This document shows positions 8,058 through 15,664 of a DNA stretch of 64,000 bases, one piece after another (the stretch's first letter is position 1; every line of letters begins with the position of its first letter). The DNA is from Ramlibacter aurantiacus (GTDB lineage: Bacteria > Pseudomonadota > Gammaproteobacteria > Burkholderiales > Burkholderiaceae_C): positions 496,001 to 560,000 of the forward strand of contig NZ_JAEQNA010000001.1 in the NCBI RefSeq assembly GCF_016722895.1. The letters run 5' to 3'. The notes under the pieces were generated by a model. The model made no database searches. It had not been told where the DNA came from and worked only from the letters and a program-made list of their open reading frames with translations. Position numbers and translations under genes: made by a program.

Positions 8058-8796
8058 ACAGGTGATGACCGTGGCCGCACCGCCGGCCCGGGTTTGGGAG
8101 TTGCTGCTCGACCCCAACGTGATGGGCGGCTGCGTGCCCGGCATGAAGTCCATCGAGGTGATCAGCCCGACCGAGTACCTGGCCGTGATGCACGTGAAGA
8201 TCTCCTTCATCAGCGCCAAGTTCAGGCTCAAGACGAAGATCGTCGAGCAGCGCGAGCCGCACTACCTGCGCAGCGAGGGCACGGGCGAGGACACCTCGGT
8301 GGCCAGCTCGCTTAAGCAGCAAAGCGAGATCTTCCTCACGGAACTGCCCGATGGCGGCACCGAGCTGAAGATGAAAGTGAAGGTCGACGTGCTGGGCCGG
8401 CTGGGCAGCTTCGGCCTGAGCGTGATGAAGACCAAGGCCGACCGCATGTGGGAGGAGTTTGGCCAGAACCTGGCGGCCCAGCTGAAGGCCGGCAGCGCCG
8501 ACACGCCGGCACCGGCATCGGCGCACACGCTTGCGGCAGCGCCGGCACCGGCCCCCGCGGCATCGACGCCTGCCCCTGGCGCCGTCACCGCCGTGGTCGT
8601 TGACGACGCCGGCTCCGTGACCGAAGCGGCACCGGACGGCTGGCTCTCGCGCCTGCTGTCCGGCCCCCGCCGCGCGCCGGCCAACGGCCGCAGCATCCGC
8701 ATCGAGATCAAGCGCGCCGACGTCACCGTCACCGTGCACTGGCCGCTGGAGGCGGCCAGTGAGTGCGCGGCCATGCTGCGCGAGGCGCTGAGGTAG
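8047..8796 (+). CDS. CoxG-like SRPBCC protein with a C-terminal extension
   Basis: Residues 1-150 match the carbon monoxide dehydrogenase subunit G family, a START/SRPBCC fold (APPARVWELLLDPNVMGGCVPG... near the start). CoxG proteins are accessory factors thought to help membrane recruitment or maturation of molybdenum hydroxylases. Start is GTG at 8047 inside the end of the small-subunit gene. An Ala/Pro-rich linker (about 151-185) then leads to a roughly 60-residue tail ending in an Ile/Val-rich segment (SIRIEIKRADVTVTVHW) that I do not recognise and that looks soluble, not a membrane anchor. Confidence 0.85.
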   Translation: MEIEQVMTVAAPPARVWELLLDPNVMGGCVPGMKSIEVISPTEYLAVMHVKISFISAKFRLKTKIVEQREPHYLRSEGTGEDTSVASSLKQQSEIFLTELPDGGTELKMKVKVDVLGRLGSFGLSVMKTKADRMWEEFGQNLAAQLKAGSADTPAPASAHTLAAAPAPAPAASTPAPGAVTAVVVDDAGSVTEAAPDGWLSRLLSGPRRAPANGRSIRIEIKRADVTVTVHWPLEAASECAAMLREALR

Positions 8797-8850
8797 CCCG
8801 CCTGAGGAAGTTGCGCCACGAACCAATCCACGGTGGCACCATGGGCCCGC

Positions 8851-9588
8851 ATGACGAATCCGCAAGATAGGCCCAGGCTGAACGAGTGGTTCGTGCCCGC
8901 GTTCGGCCCGCCGCGCTTCCGGGCGGCGGTGGGCCTGCTCTTCCTGCCCTACACCGGCATGGTGATCGCCTTCACCGCCATCGGCTCGGTGCTGGCGCAC
9001 GACCTTCGCTGGGACCGGGTGGCGGCCATCGGACTGATCCATTTCCTGGCTCTGGGGATCGGCGCGCATGCGCTCGACGCCCTGGGCAGCCGCGGCACGC
9101 GGCCCTGGGGCGCGGCCTTCACGCCCCGCCAGCTCTGGCTGCTGGCGGCCAGCTCGGTGCTGGCCGCTTATGGCATCGGCGCCTGGTACATGCTGCAAGA
9201 CGCGCCACTGCTGTGGTGGATCGCCATTGCCGAGGGCTTCTTCCTGCTGGCCTACAACCTCGAATGGTTCGGCGGCCGCTTCCACACCGATGGCTGGTTC
9301 GCCCTCTCCTGGGGCGGCTTGCCGGTGCTGGCCGGCTACGTCCTGCAGACCAACACCCTCTCCATCGCCGCGCTGCTGGTCGCCACCGCCATGGCCTTGC
9401 TGAGCCTGGTGGAGATCAAGGCCTCGCGGCCGTACAAGGCGCTGCGGCGCGCTGCGGCCGACGAGCCGTTGGGTGACGCGCAACGCGCCCACATGCAGCA
9501 ACTCGAGGCGATCCTCAAATCGCTGAGCGCTGGCGTCATGCTGCTGGCCCTGGGCCTGCTGGCCTGGCGCTGGTTCGGTGGCTCATGA
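8851..9588 (+). CDS. Multi-pass membrane protein of unknown function, paired with polyprenyl synthetase
   Basis: I do not recognise the family with certainty. The 245-residue product has about seven hydrophobic segments (for example GLLFLPYTGMVIAFTAIG, LWLLAASSVLAAYGIGAWYM, ALLVATAMALLSLV and a C-terminal VMLLALGLLAW). It lacks the paired Asp motifs of typical UbiA prenyltransferases, but HALDALGSRGT and WFGGRFHTDGW are polar patches that could hold a metal or head group. Its stop overlaps the start of the polyprenyl synthetase as ATGA, so the two are coupled and it may use or export a prenyl product. ATG 8851 was chosen; GTG 8833 in the same frame is an alternative. Confidence 0.7.
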   Translation: MTNPQDRPRLNEWFVPAFGPPRFRAAVGLLFLPYTGMVIAFTAIGSVLAHDLRWDRVAAIGLIHFLALGIGAHALDALGSRGTRPWGAAFTPRQLWLLAASSVLAAYGIGAWYMLQDAPLLWWIAIAEGFFLLAYNLEWFGGRFHTDGWFALSWGGLPVLAGYVLQTNTLSIAALLVATAMALLSLVEIKASRPYKALRRAAADEPLGDAQRAHMQQLEAILKSLSAGVMLLALGLLAWRWFGGS

Positions 9589-10529
9589 GACCGGCCTCCT
9601 TGTCCTTCGCCCGTTACTGGGCCATCACGCGCCTGCGGCTCGATGCCGAGTTCAACCAACGGCTCGGCGCTTTCTTCGACCCGCTGCCCGAGCGCGAGCT
9701 GGGCGCCGTGCGCGAGGTGCTGTCCGGCGGCAAACGACTTCGCGCCACTCTCGCCTGCCTGGTCAACGAGTCCCTCGGCGGGGCGCCCGAGGCGGCCATC
9801 CCGCGGGCCTTGGCCATCGAGTGCGTGCAGGCCGCGTCGCTGGTGCACGACGACTGGGTCGACGGTGACACCTTGCGCCGCGACCGCCCCGCCACCTGGA
9901 CACGGCACGGGCCGCGCCGGGCGGTGCTGCTGGGAGACCTGATGTTCGCCACGGCCCTGCGACGCATGGCGCAGCTCGGCCGCGACGATGTGCTGGTGCT
10001 GGCCGAGGCCATCGCCGCCATGGCAGCGGGCGCGTCGCAGGAGCCGCTGGCGGGCGACGACCCCGCGACCGCAGAGCGCGCCCCGCTGCCCACGCTCTAC
10101 CCACGGCTCATCCACCTCAAGACCGGCGTGCTGTTCGGCGCCGCGGCCCGCCTGGGCGCGCAAGCTGCCGGCGCTGTGGCATCCACGTGCGAGGCCGCGT
10201 GCGCCTATGGCGCGCGGGCCGGCCAGGCGTACCAGCTGGCCGACGATCTGCGGGATCTGCTCGGCTCGGCCGAAGACCCCGCCCTGCCGCCGGCACCCGG
10301 GCCGCTGCTCGCCCCCGCACTCGCGCACTTCTGCGGCCATGGCGGCCCGGCCGATGCAGCCATGCTCGCGTGTTTGCGCGACGCCATGCAGGCGAATCTT
10401 GAATTGCGCCTGAGGCAGGCCGAAGCGGCGGCGGACCGCCTGCCAGCCCGAGGCCAGCACCAGCAACTGCTGAAGTGCGCGCCGCGCGAGATCGTGGGCC
10501 TCATGCGGGACGGCGCGCCGGCGGAATGA
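9585..10529 (+). CDS. Polyprenyl (isoprenyl) diphosphate synthase family protein
   Basis: The 314-residue product belongs to the trans-isoprenyl diphosphate synthases, which extend allylic diphosphates with isopentenyl diphosphate. Both aspartate-rich motifs are there: DDWVD (89-93) preceded by GGKRLRATL (48-56), and DDLRD (220-224). The C-terminal third is shorter and more Ala-rich than in octaprenyl or farnesyl synthases, and the usual NxxGxxxA block after the second motif is not obvious, so product length cannot be read. It is coupled to the upstream membrane protein gene. A diverged in-frame copy of its last codons occurs at 17283-17340. Confidence 0.85.
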   Translation: MRPASLSFARYWAITRLRLDAEFNQRLGAFFDPLPERELGAVREVLSGGKRLRATLACLVNESLGGAPEAAIPRALAIECVQAASLVHDDWVDGDTLRRDRPATWTRHGPRRAVLLGDLMFATALRRMAQLGRDDVLVLAEAIAAMAAGASQEPLAGDDPATAERAPLPTLYPRLIHLKTGVLFGAAARLGAQAAGAVASTCEAACAYGARAGQAYQLADDLRDLLGSAEDPALPPAPGPLLAPALAHFCGHGGPADAAMLACLRDAMQANLELRLRQAEAAADRLPARGQHQQLLKCAPREIVGLMRDGAPAE

Positions 10530-10570
10530 AAGACACCCGTGACTGCAGGCCCGACGAGATTCGCCGGCAC

Positions 10571-10598
10571 AAAAAAGAAGGGAGCCTGAGCTCCCTTC
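10571..10598 (-). terminator. Rho-independent terminator of the BON gene
   Basis: A perfect 9-bp stem GAAGGGAGC / GCTCCCTTC with loop CTGA (10577-10598) is flanked on its left by A6, which reads as U6 after the hairpin on minus-strand transcripts. It lies about 40 bp past the BON gene stop. Confidence 0.85.
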
Positions 10599-10639
10599 CT
10601 GCGTGAGGCGTCACCTCCCATGCCAGGAGCGTTTGCCGT

Positions 10640-10951
10640 TCACGGACGCACGGCGATCTCGTTGCGCACTGAACGCACGCCGCTCACGCCGCGGGCGATG
10701 GTCTCGGCGGTCGTCTTCTCGGCGCCGTTCTTCGCGAATCCCGAGAGCATCACGGTGCCTTTGAGCGTCTCGACACGGATGCTGCTCGCGTCAACGGCCT
10801 TGTTCTCCACGAAGCGGGCCTTTACCGAGGTGGTGATGGCCGTGTCGTCGATGTAGGCCCCCACGCTTTCCTGCCCGCGCGTGACGGCGCAGCCGGTCAA
10901 GGTGATGACGGTGGTGGCCAGGATCGCGGCGATGCTTTTTGTGATGTTCAT
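10640..10951 (-). CDS. BON-domain lipoprotein
   Basis: The 103-residue product has a lipoprotein signal ending LTGC (C21) and one BON domain covering the rest (DDTAITTSVKARF, then GTVMLSGFA and GVRSVRNEI). BON domains bind phospholipid surfaces and are common in stress-induced periplasmic proteins such as OsmY and DolP. It is read leftward with the crystallin-like gene only 8 bp upstream, so the two probably share a transcript that ends at the hairpin at 10571-10598. Confidence 0.9.
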   Translation of the reverse strand: MNITKSIAAILATTVITLTGCAVTRGQESVGAYIDDTAITTSVKARFVENKAVDASSIRVETLKGTVMLSGFAKNGAEKTTAETIARGVSGVRSVRNEIAVRP

Positions 10952-10959
10952 GTGTTCTT

Positions 10960-11823
10960 TCAGCGGGTCGAAGGTGATGCGGCGCGCGGCTCGCCGCGGC
11001 GGTTGACGGTGATGGTCTGCCCAGGCGCCTGGGCCATCTGCACGCGGTGTTCGGTGCCTTCGTGGTTGTAGGTCACGTCCCAGTAAGCAGGCGTGGCCTG
11101 CGCCGCGTTGTTGTCGCAGCGGCGCACGTCCTGGGTCACGGGGACGACCTGGGCCTGTTGCACCGGCTGGCTGTTGCGACCGTACTGGGCGCCCAGCGCT
11201 GCACCGCCGACGGCCCCGCCGACGGTCGCGATCTTCTGGCCGCTGCCGCCGCCCACCTGGTGACCCAGAATGCCACCGATGATGGCGCCGATGGCGGCGC
11301 CCGGGATGTTCAGCCCCGCCTGCTGCTGCTCCACCTGCGGCTGCTGCGCGACCTGCTCGCGCTCGATCCAGCAGCGTTGTGCCAGCGTGCCGCCCACGGC
11401 GCGCACCGATGTGACCGGGGCATCGAACAGGCGTTCGTCCCTGCGACGGCGGTAATCCTGCGCCACGATGGGCAGGGGCGCGTAGTCCTTCTCGGCCACG
11501 TGTTCGTTATTGCGCAGGGGCCGCACCGAGGAGATTCGATCGTCCAGGCCCATGGCCGACAGTGACGGGTACTGGCCGGGGCGCAGCACCACGCAGCGGC
11601 CACGCATGTTCACGTCGTCGCATGCCTCCCAGCGCTGACCGACCACCACCACCGAGGAGGCGCGGTCGTTGAAGCCGGCACGCTCGAAATTCACCAGGCG
11701 CTGCTGCGAGGTGAACGAGCGGCCCTGGAAGTTTTCTTTCTCGTGAAAGGTGACCTGTGCCGACGCCTGGGCCGCGCAGGCCAGCACGGAGACAGCGAAC
11801 AGGGTTTTGGCAAGTGATTTCAT
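10960..11823 (-). CDS. Beta/gamma-crystallin-related protein with glycine-zipper segment
   Basis: The 287-residue product has a signal peptide (cleavage likely after ASA, residue 22). Residues 23-105 resemble a beta/gamma-crystallin repeat pair (FHEKENFQGRSF, then DDRISSVRPL). Around residues 170-210 a glycine-zipper 2TM segment appears (IPGAAIGAIIGGILGHQVGGG), typical of outer-membrane stress lipoproteins related to SlyB/RcnB-type surface antigens. A conserved-looking C-terminal domain follows (YWDVTYNHEGTEHRVQM). It is probably an envelope stress protein. First gene of a leftward pair, divergent from the phospholipase D gene across a 227-bp region with a large inverted repeat. Confidence 0.85.
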   Translation of the reverse strand: MKSLAKTLFAVSVLACAAQASAQVTFHEKENFQGRSFTSQQRLVNFERAGFNDRASSVVVVGQRWEACDDVNMRGRCVVLRPGQYPSLSAMGLDDRISSVRPLRNNEHVAEKDYAPLPIVAQDYRRRRDERLFDAPVTSVRAVGGTLAQRCWIEREQVAQQPQVEQQQAGLNIPGAAIGAIIGGILGHQVGGGSGQKIATVGGAVGGAALGAQYGRNSQPVQQAQVVPVTQDVRRCDNNAAQATPAYWDVTYNHEGTEHRVQMAQAPGQTITVNRRGEPRAASPSTR

Positions 11824-11868
11824 GGATGACCTCTTTCAGCGCTGAAGGTAGGCCAGCAGCAGGCTTGC

Positions 11869-11990
11869 GTCTGTCCGGCAGCGTACGGTCGCGCTTCAGT
11901 TGCCGCTCGAACGTATGGCCCGTCGTGGCGCAGCAACGGATCACGCTGCCTCATCAGCAACCTGCCTTATCCGTACGGAGCCGGACAGAC
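11869..11990. repeat. Long-armed inverted repeat between divergent envelope genes
   Basis: Left arm GTCTGTCCGGcagCGTACGG (11869-11888) and right arm CCGTACGGagCCGGACAGAC (11971-11990) are complementary at 18 of 20 positions, 82 bp apart. Each arm contains CGTACGG, which recurs upstream of the Crp/Fnr gene at 14551-14557. The placement in the divergent promoter region suggests paired regulator sites. Confidence 0.6.
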
Positions 11991-12050
11991 GAGCTGGCGC
12001 CGGGCCTTCACTGTCGAGCCATCGACCACGTGATGGACCCCGAGCGAGCC

Positions 12051-13748
12051 ATGATCCACAGCCTTCCCTTGCCCGCCCGATTGCAGCGGAGGTGGCTCCC
12101 GCGTCGGCTGCGGCGGCTCGCGGCGTGGGTCGTGCTGTGTGGCCTGGCCAGCGGATGCAGCAGCTTGCCGACCCAGCAGCCGCGCACGGCATCACATGCG
12201 TTCCAGGCGACCGAGCACACGGCGCTGGGGCGCCTGGCACAGTCACGCCGTGTGGTAGCCGGCACCCGCAGCGACTCCGGCTTTCGGCTACTGGACAGCG
12301 CCGACAGTGCCTTCACCAGCCGGGTGGCACTGGCCCAAGCGGCCCAGAAAAGTCTCGACCTGCAGTACTACGCCATCCATGCCGATGCCAGCACCGAGGT
12401 GCTTTTGCAGAGTGTGCGAGACGCAGCGCGCCGCGGCGTACGGGTGCGCATCCTGCTTGACGACTTCAACACCGTGGGTGACGACGCCCAGGTGCTGCGC
12501 CTGGCCTTCGAGCCGGGCATCGAGATGCGCCTGTTCAACCCGATGGCCGGACCCCGCGCCTCACTCGTGACACGCATCCTCGGCTCCCTGCATGACCTGG
12601 AGCGAATCCAGAAGCGAATGCACAACAAGCTGTTCATCGCGGACAACGCATGGGGAATCGCCGGCGGGCGCAACCTCGGCCAGGCCTACTTCGGCGCCGG
12701 CGAGAAAAGCAACTTCGTCGACCTGGACGTCCTGGCCGCCGGCCGCATCGTGCAGGACATGTCCGCCAGCTTCGATCGTTACTGGAACGACCCGTTGGCC
12801 TACCCGGTGCCCGACCTGCTCTCGCCAGCGGAGCTCGACCGCCTGCATGCAGACACCGGTGAACAGCCTGCAGAGCGCGCCGTGGGGGCCGAGGTGGCTG
12901 CGCCACCGCCTGCGGATCATGTGACCGGCATGGTGCTTCCCGGCGTGACGTCCGCCGAAGTTTCATTCGCGCAACGGCAGCCCATGGACCTGAAGGGCGT
13001 GCCGCTGTTGTGGGCGTCGTCGCTGCTGATCGCCGACCAGCCCGGCAAGATCGGCCCGGTTGACGACGAAGCCGACGCAGGCGAGACGGTGGTGGACGGA
13101 CTGCTGAACCTGATGCAGCAAGCCACCCACGAGGTGCTGATGGTGTCGCCTTACTTCGTGCCTGGCATGCCGATGATGAAGGTGTTCTCCGACATGCGCG
13201 CGCGCGGCGTCCGCGTGCGCCTGCTGACCAACTCCCTGGCATCGAACGACGCGCCGGCCGCGCATGCCGGCTACCGACGCTACCGCGAAGATCTGCTTGC
13301 CCTGGGGGTCGAGGTGCACGAGATGCGGTCAGTGCCCCGGGCAGCCACCGGCCGCCACGACCGGCGCGTGCGGCCCCGGCTGGGCAGTGGGGTCGGCGGG
13401 TCCGAGGTCGGTGCGTCCCAATCCAGCCTGCACGCCAAGGCGGTCATCATCGATCGGCGCTTGACCGCCATCGGCTCTATGAACTTGGATCTTCGCTCCC
13501 AGCGCACGAACAGCGAGGTCGCATTGGTCATTCGCAGCAAAGCGCTTGCAGCCGAAGCGGCCCTGCTGATCGATGGCACGATCGCCAGCAGCGCCTACCG
13601 CGTCGAGCAGAACGCCTCGGGCGGGCTGCACTGGCGCGCGCCAATCGGCGCGGCGTTTCCCGACACCACGAGCGAGCCTGAAGCCCCTGCGATGCTCAGG
13701 CTGCTGGTGAACGTGCTGGCCCCCTTCTCCCCGGACGAGATGCTGTAG
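12051..13748 (+). CDS. Phospholipase D / cardiolipin synthase-like lipoprotein
   Basis: The 565-residue product has an N-terminal Arg-rich segment, a hydrophobic stretch and the lipobox GLASGC (C36). Two HKD motifs mark the phospholipase D fold: HNKLFIAD (from about residue 191) with GGRN, and HAKAVIID (from about 461) with GSMN. Overall arrangement fits the ClsC-type cardiolipin synthases, which transfer phosphatidyl groups. ClsC normally works with an adjacent ClsB/YmdB partner that is absent here. Start ATG 12051 is favoured; 12033 is possible. Low Pro/Gly insert around 13321-13410 (RPRLGSGVGGSEVG) looks like a loop. Confidence 0.88.
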   Translation: MIHSLPLPARLQRRWLPRRLRRLAAWVVLCGLASGCSSLPTQQPRTASHAFQATEHTALGRLAQSRRVVAGTRSDSGFRLLDSADSAFTSRVALAQAAQKSLDLQYYAIHADASTEVLLQSVRDAARRGVRVRILLDDFNTVGDDAQVLRLAFEPGIEMRLFNPMAGPRASLVTRILGSLHDLERIQKRMHNKLFIADNAWGIAGGRNLGQAYFGAGEKSNFVDLDVLAAGRIVQDMSASFDRYWNDPLAYPVPDLLSPAELDRLHADTGEQPAERAVGAEVAAPPPADHVTGMVLPGVTSAEVSFAQRQPMDLKGVPLLWASSLLIADQPGKIGPVDDEADAGETVVDGLLNLMQQATHEVLMVSPYFVPGMPMMKVFSDMRARGVRVRLLTNSLASNDAPAAHAGYRRYREDLLALGVEVHEMRSVPRAATGRHDRRVRPRLGSGVGGSEVGASQSSLHAKAVIIDRRLTAIGSMNLDLRSQRTNSEVALVIRSKALAAEAALLIDGTIASSAYRVEQNASGGLHWRAPIGAAFPDTTSEPEAPAMLRLLVNVLAPFSPDEML

Positions 13749-13796
13749 TGCGATGAAGCCGGCGTTTCCTGCCACCCGGATCGGCTTGCACTCGGC

Positions 13797-14531
13797 TCAG
13801 GTCGCCTCGATGTCCGGCAGCAGTCGGTCGTATTCCTGCTTGACCACCGAGTAGCACTCGCAAGTGCGGCGCTCCAGGCCGGCACGATCGAGCACCGTGA
13901 TGCGCCCGCGCTCATAGCGGATCAGGCCATCCTTCTGCAGGTTGCCGGCAGCCTCGGTGACGCTGGCACGCCTTATGCCCAGGATGTTGGACAGCAGTTC
14001 CTGCGTCATCACGATCTCGCTTGCCAGCAGCCGGTCCAGCGTGAGCAGCAGCCAGCGGCAGAACTGTTGGTCGATGGCGTGGTGCCGGTTGCACACCGAG
14101 GTCTGCGCCATCTGCGTGATCAGCGCCTGGGTATACCGAAGCAGCAGGTGCAGCACCGGCCCGCCGCGGTCGAACTCATCCATCAACAGGTGGGCCTTGA
14201 GCCGGTAAGCCTGGCCCGCAGCCTGCACCACCGCCGCACTCGACGTCGACTGCCCGCCCATGAACAGCGAGATGCCCACCAGCCCCTCGTTGCCAACGAC
14301 CGCGATCTCCGCCGACGCACCGTTCTCCATCACGTAAAGGAGCGACACGATCGCGGTCGTGGGGAAGTAGACGTGGGTGGTGTTGCGCCGAGGCTCGATC
14401 AAGACCGCGCCCAGCGGCAGATCGACGAGTTCAAGGAATGGGATCCAGCGGTCCCATTCAGCGGTCGCGAGTGCCGCGAGCAGCCAGTTGTCGCGAGGAA
14501 CCGACGCCTTGCCCTGAGAGAACAACTTCAT
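13797..14531 (-). CDS. Crp/Fnr family transcriptional regulator
   Basis: The 244-residue product has a cyclic-nucleotide-binding-like beta-roll (about 30-150; residues such as TTAIVSLLYVMENGASAEIAVVGNEG) and a C-terminal HTH (about 170-225; TQELLSNILGIRRASVTEAAGNLQ). The Arg-Ala phosphate-binding signature of CRP is not apparent, so cAMP binding is doubtful, and there is no Fnr cysteine cluster. The frame continues upstream of the chosen ATG but without a plausible protein. It is divergent from the DUF3494 gene, and a GTACG-caa-CGTAC palindrome lies 12 bp upstream of its start, suggesting autoregulation. Confidence 0.88.
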   Translation of the reverse strand: MKLFSQGKASVPRDNWLLAALATAEWDRWIPFLELVDLPLGAVLIEPRRNTTHVYFPTTAIVSLLYVMENGASAEIAVVGNEGLVGISLFMGGQSTSSAAVVQAAGQAYRLKAHLLMDEFDRGGPVLHLLLRYTQALITQMAQTSVCNRHHAIDQQFCRWLLLTLDRLLASEIVMTQELLSNILGIRRASVTEAAGNLQKDGLIRYERGRITVLDRAGLERRTCECYSVVKQEYDRLLPDIEAT

Positions 14532-14542
14532 AGCCGGGCAGT

Positions 14543-14555
14543 GTACGCAACGTAC
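14543..14555. promoter_or_regulatory. GTACG-N3-CGTAC palindrome, candidate Crp/Fnr site
   Basis: Perfect 5-bp arms around CAA lie between the Crp/Fnr start (14531) and the divergent DUF3494 gene (14646). The CGTACGG end is shared with both arms of the inverted repeat at 11869-11990. Confidence 0.45.
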
Positions 14556-14645
14556 GGTGGCGCGCAGACGCGCCTTTCCTGCTGACTTACCGTGCGGACG
14601 AGCCATGCGCCTGATCCACCTTCGACCTTCCTGCGAAAGACAACC

Positions 14646-15635
14646 ATGACCCCTTCCATCCACCGCCTGCGGCCCTTCGTCGCGGCACTGTTCCTGGGAA
14701 CGCTTGCCGCCTGCGGCGGCGGCCAGGACCGCATCCTGGGCTTCGACAGCTCTGCGCCCGCGGCGCCCGCGACGACGACAACGCCCATCCCGCCGCAGGC
14801 CCCCCTGCCCGATGGGCGCATCCCCCCGCAGGTCCCACCGCAGATCGCGGCCCCGGCGCCTGGCAGCGTCGCTGTCCCTCTGGGCCTGGCGACCACCTTC
14901 GGCGCGTTCGGCGGCTCGGCCGGCGTCACCAACCAGGGGATCAACACGGTGGTGAATGCCGACGTGGGCACCACCGGCGCATCCACACTCATCACCGGCT
15001 TCCACGATGGGCTGCCACCGAACAACTGCGTCTACACCGAGACGCCCCTGAACATCGGAACCCTGACCGGCCTGAACCGGGTGTACACGGCCGCGCCCCC
15101 GCCCACCGCGAGTGGCGCCGGCTGCGCCGGCGGCACAGCCATCACGTTCGAGATCGCCACCCGCGCGCGCGCCGACGCACTCGTTGCGTACAACGAACTC
15201 GTTGCCAAGCCCCTCGGCCCTGATCCTGGCGCCGGCAACCTGGCCAACTTGACGCTCGCTCCCGGCGTCTACACCGCGGCGGCCGGCACTTTCCGCATTC
15301 AGGGCGGCGACCTCACCCTCGATGCGCAGGGCGACGCCAACGCCGTGTGGGTGTTCCAGATGGCGACCTCGCTCACCGTGGGCGGCCCCGGGGCGGCAGC
15401 GCCGGCGAGCATCATCCTCACCAACGGCGCGCAGGCGAAGAACGTGTACTGGCAGGTCGGCAGCGCCGCCATCATCAACGCAGCGGGGGGCGGCACCTTC
15501 AACGGCACGCTGATCTCGCAGGCCGGCGCCGCGATCTCCACGTCCGGCAACACCAACCTCGTGACCATCAACGGCCGCGTGCTTTCGCTCAACGCCTCCG
15601 TCACGATGGTCAACACCGTCATCACCCTGCCGTGA
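14646..15635 (+). CDS. DUF3494 ice-binding-like lipoprotein
   Basis: The 329-residue product has a lipobox LAAC (C23), a Pro/Ala/Thr-rich linker to about residue 75, and a DUF3494 domain for the rest. Typical family text includes LGLATTFGAFGGSAGVTNQG, LTLAPGVYTAAAGTFRI, LDAQGDANAVWVFQM and the C-terminal repeats ending VSLNASVTMVNT-like. DUF3494 proteins form an irregular beta-helix; some bind ice, but many in mesophiles appear to be adhesins or surface proteins, so ice binding is not assured. It is followed 29 bp later by an OmpA gene and is likely co-transcribed with it. Confidence 0.88.
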   Translation: MTPSIHRLRPFVAALFLGTLAACGGGQDRILGFDSSAPAAPATTTTPIPPQAPLPDGRIPPQVPPQIAAPAPGSVAVPLGLATTFGAFGGSAGVTNQGINTVVNADVGTTGASTLITGFHDGLPPNNCVYTETPLNIGTLTGLNRVYTAAPPPTASGAGCAGGTAITFEIATRARADALVAYNELVAKPLGPDPGAGNLANLTLAPGVYTAAAGTFRIQGGDLTLDAQGDANAVWVFQMATSLTVGGPGAAAPASIILTNGAQAKNVYWQVGSAAIINAAGGGTFNGTLISQAGAAISTSGNTNLVTINGRVLSLNASVTMVNTVITLP

Positions 15636-15664
15636 TCCGGCGACCACATACCCCGAGGACCTCC

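Noticed and set aside
13797-15647. 616-residue minus-strand frame containing the Crp/Fnr protein
   Set aside because: Only the last 244 residues are a real protein; the upstream part is antisense to the DUF3494 gene and has shadow composition.
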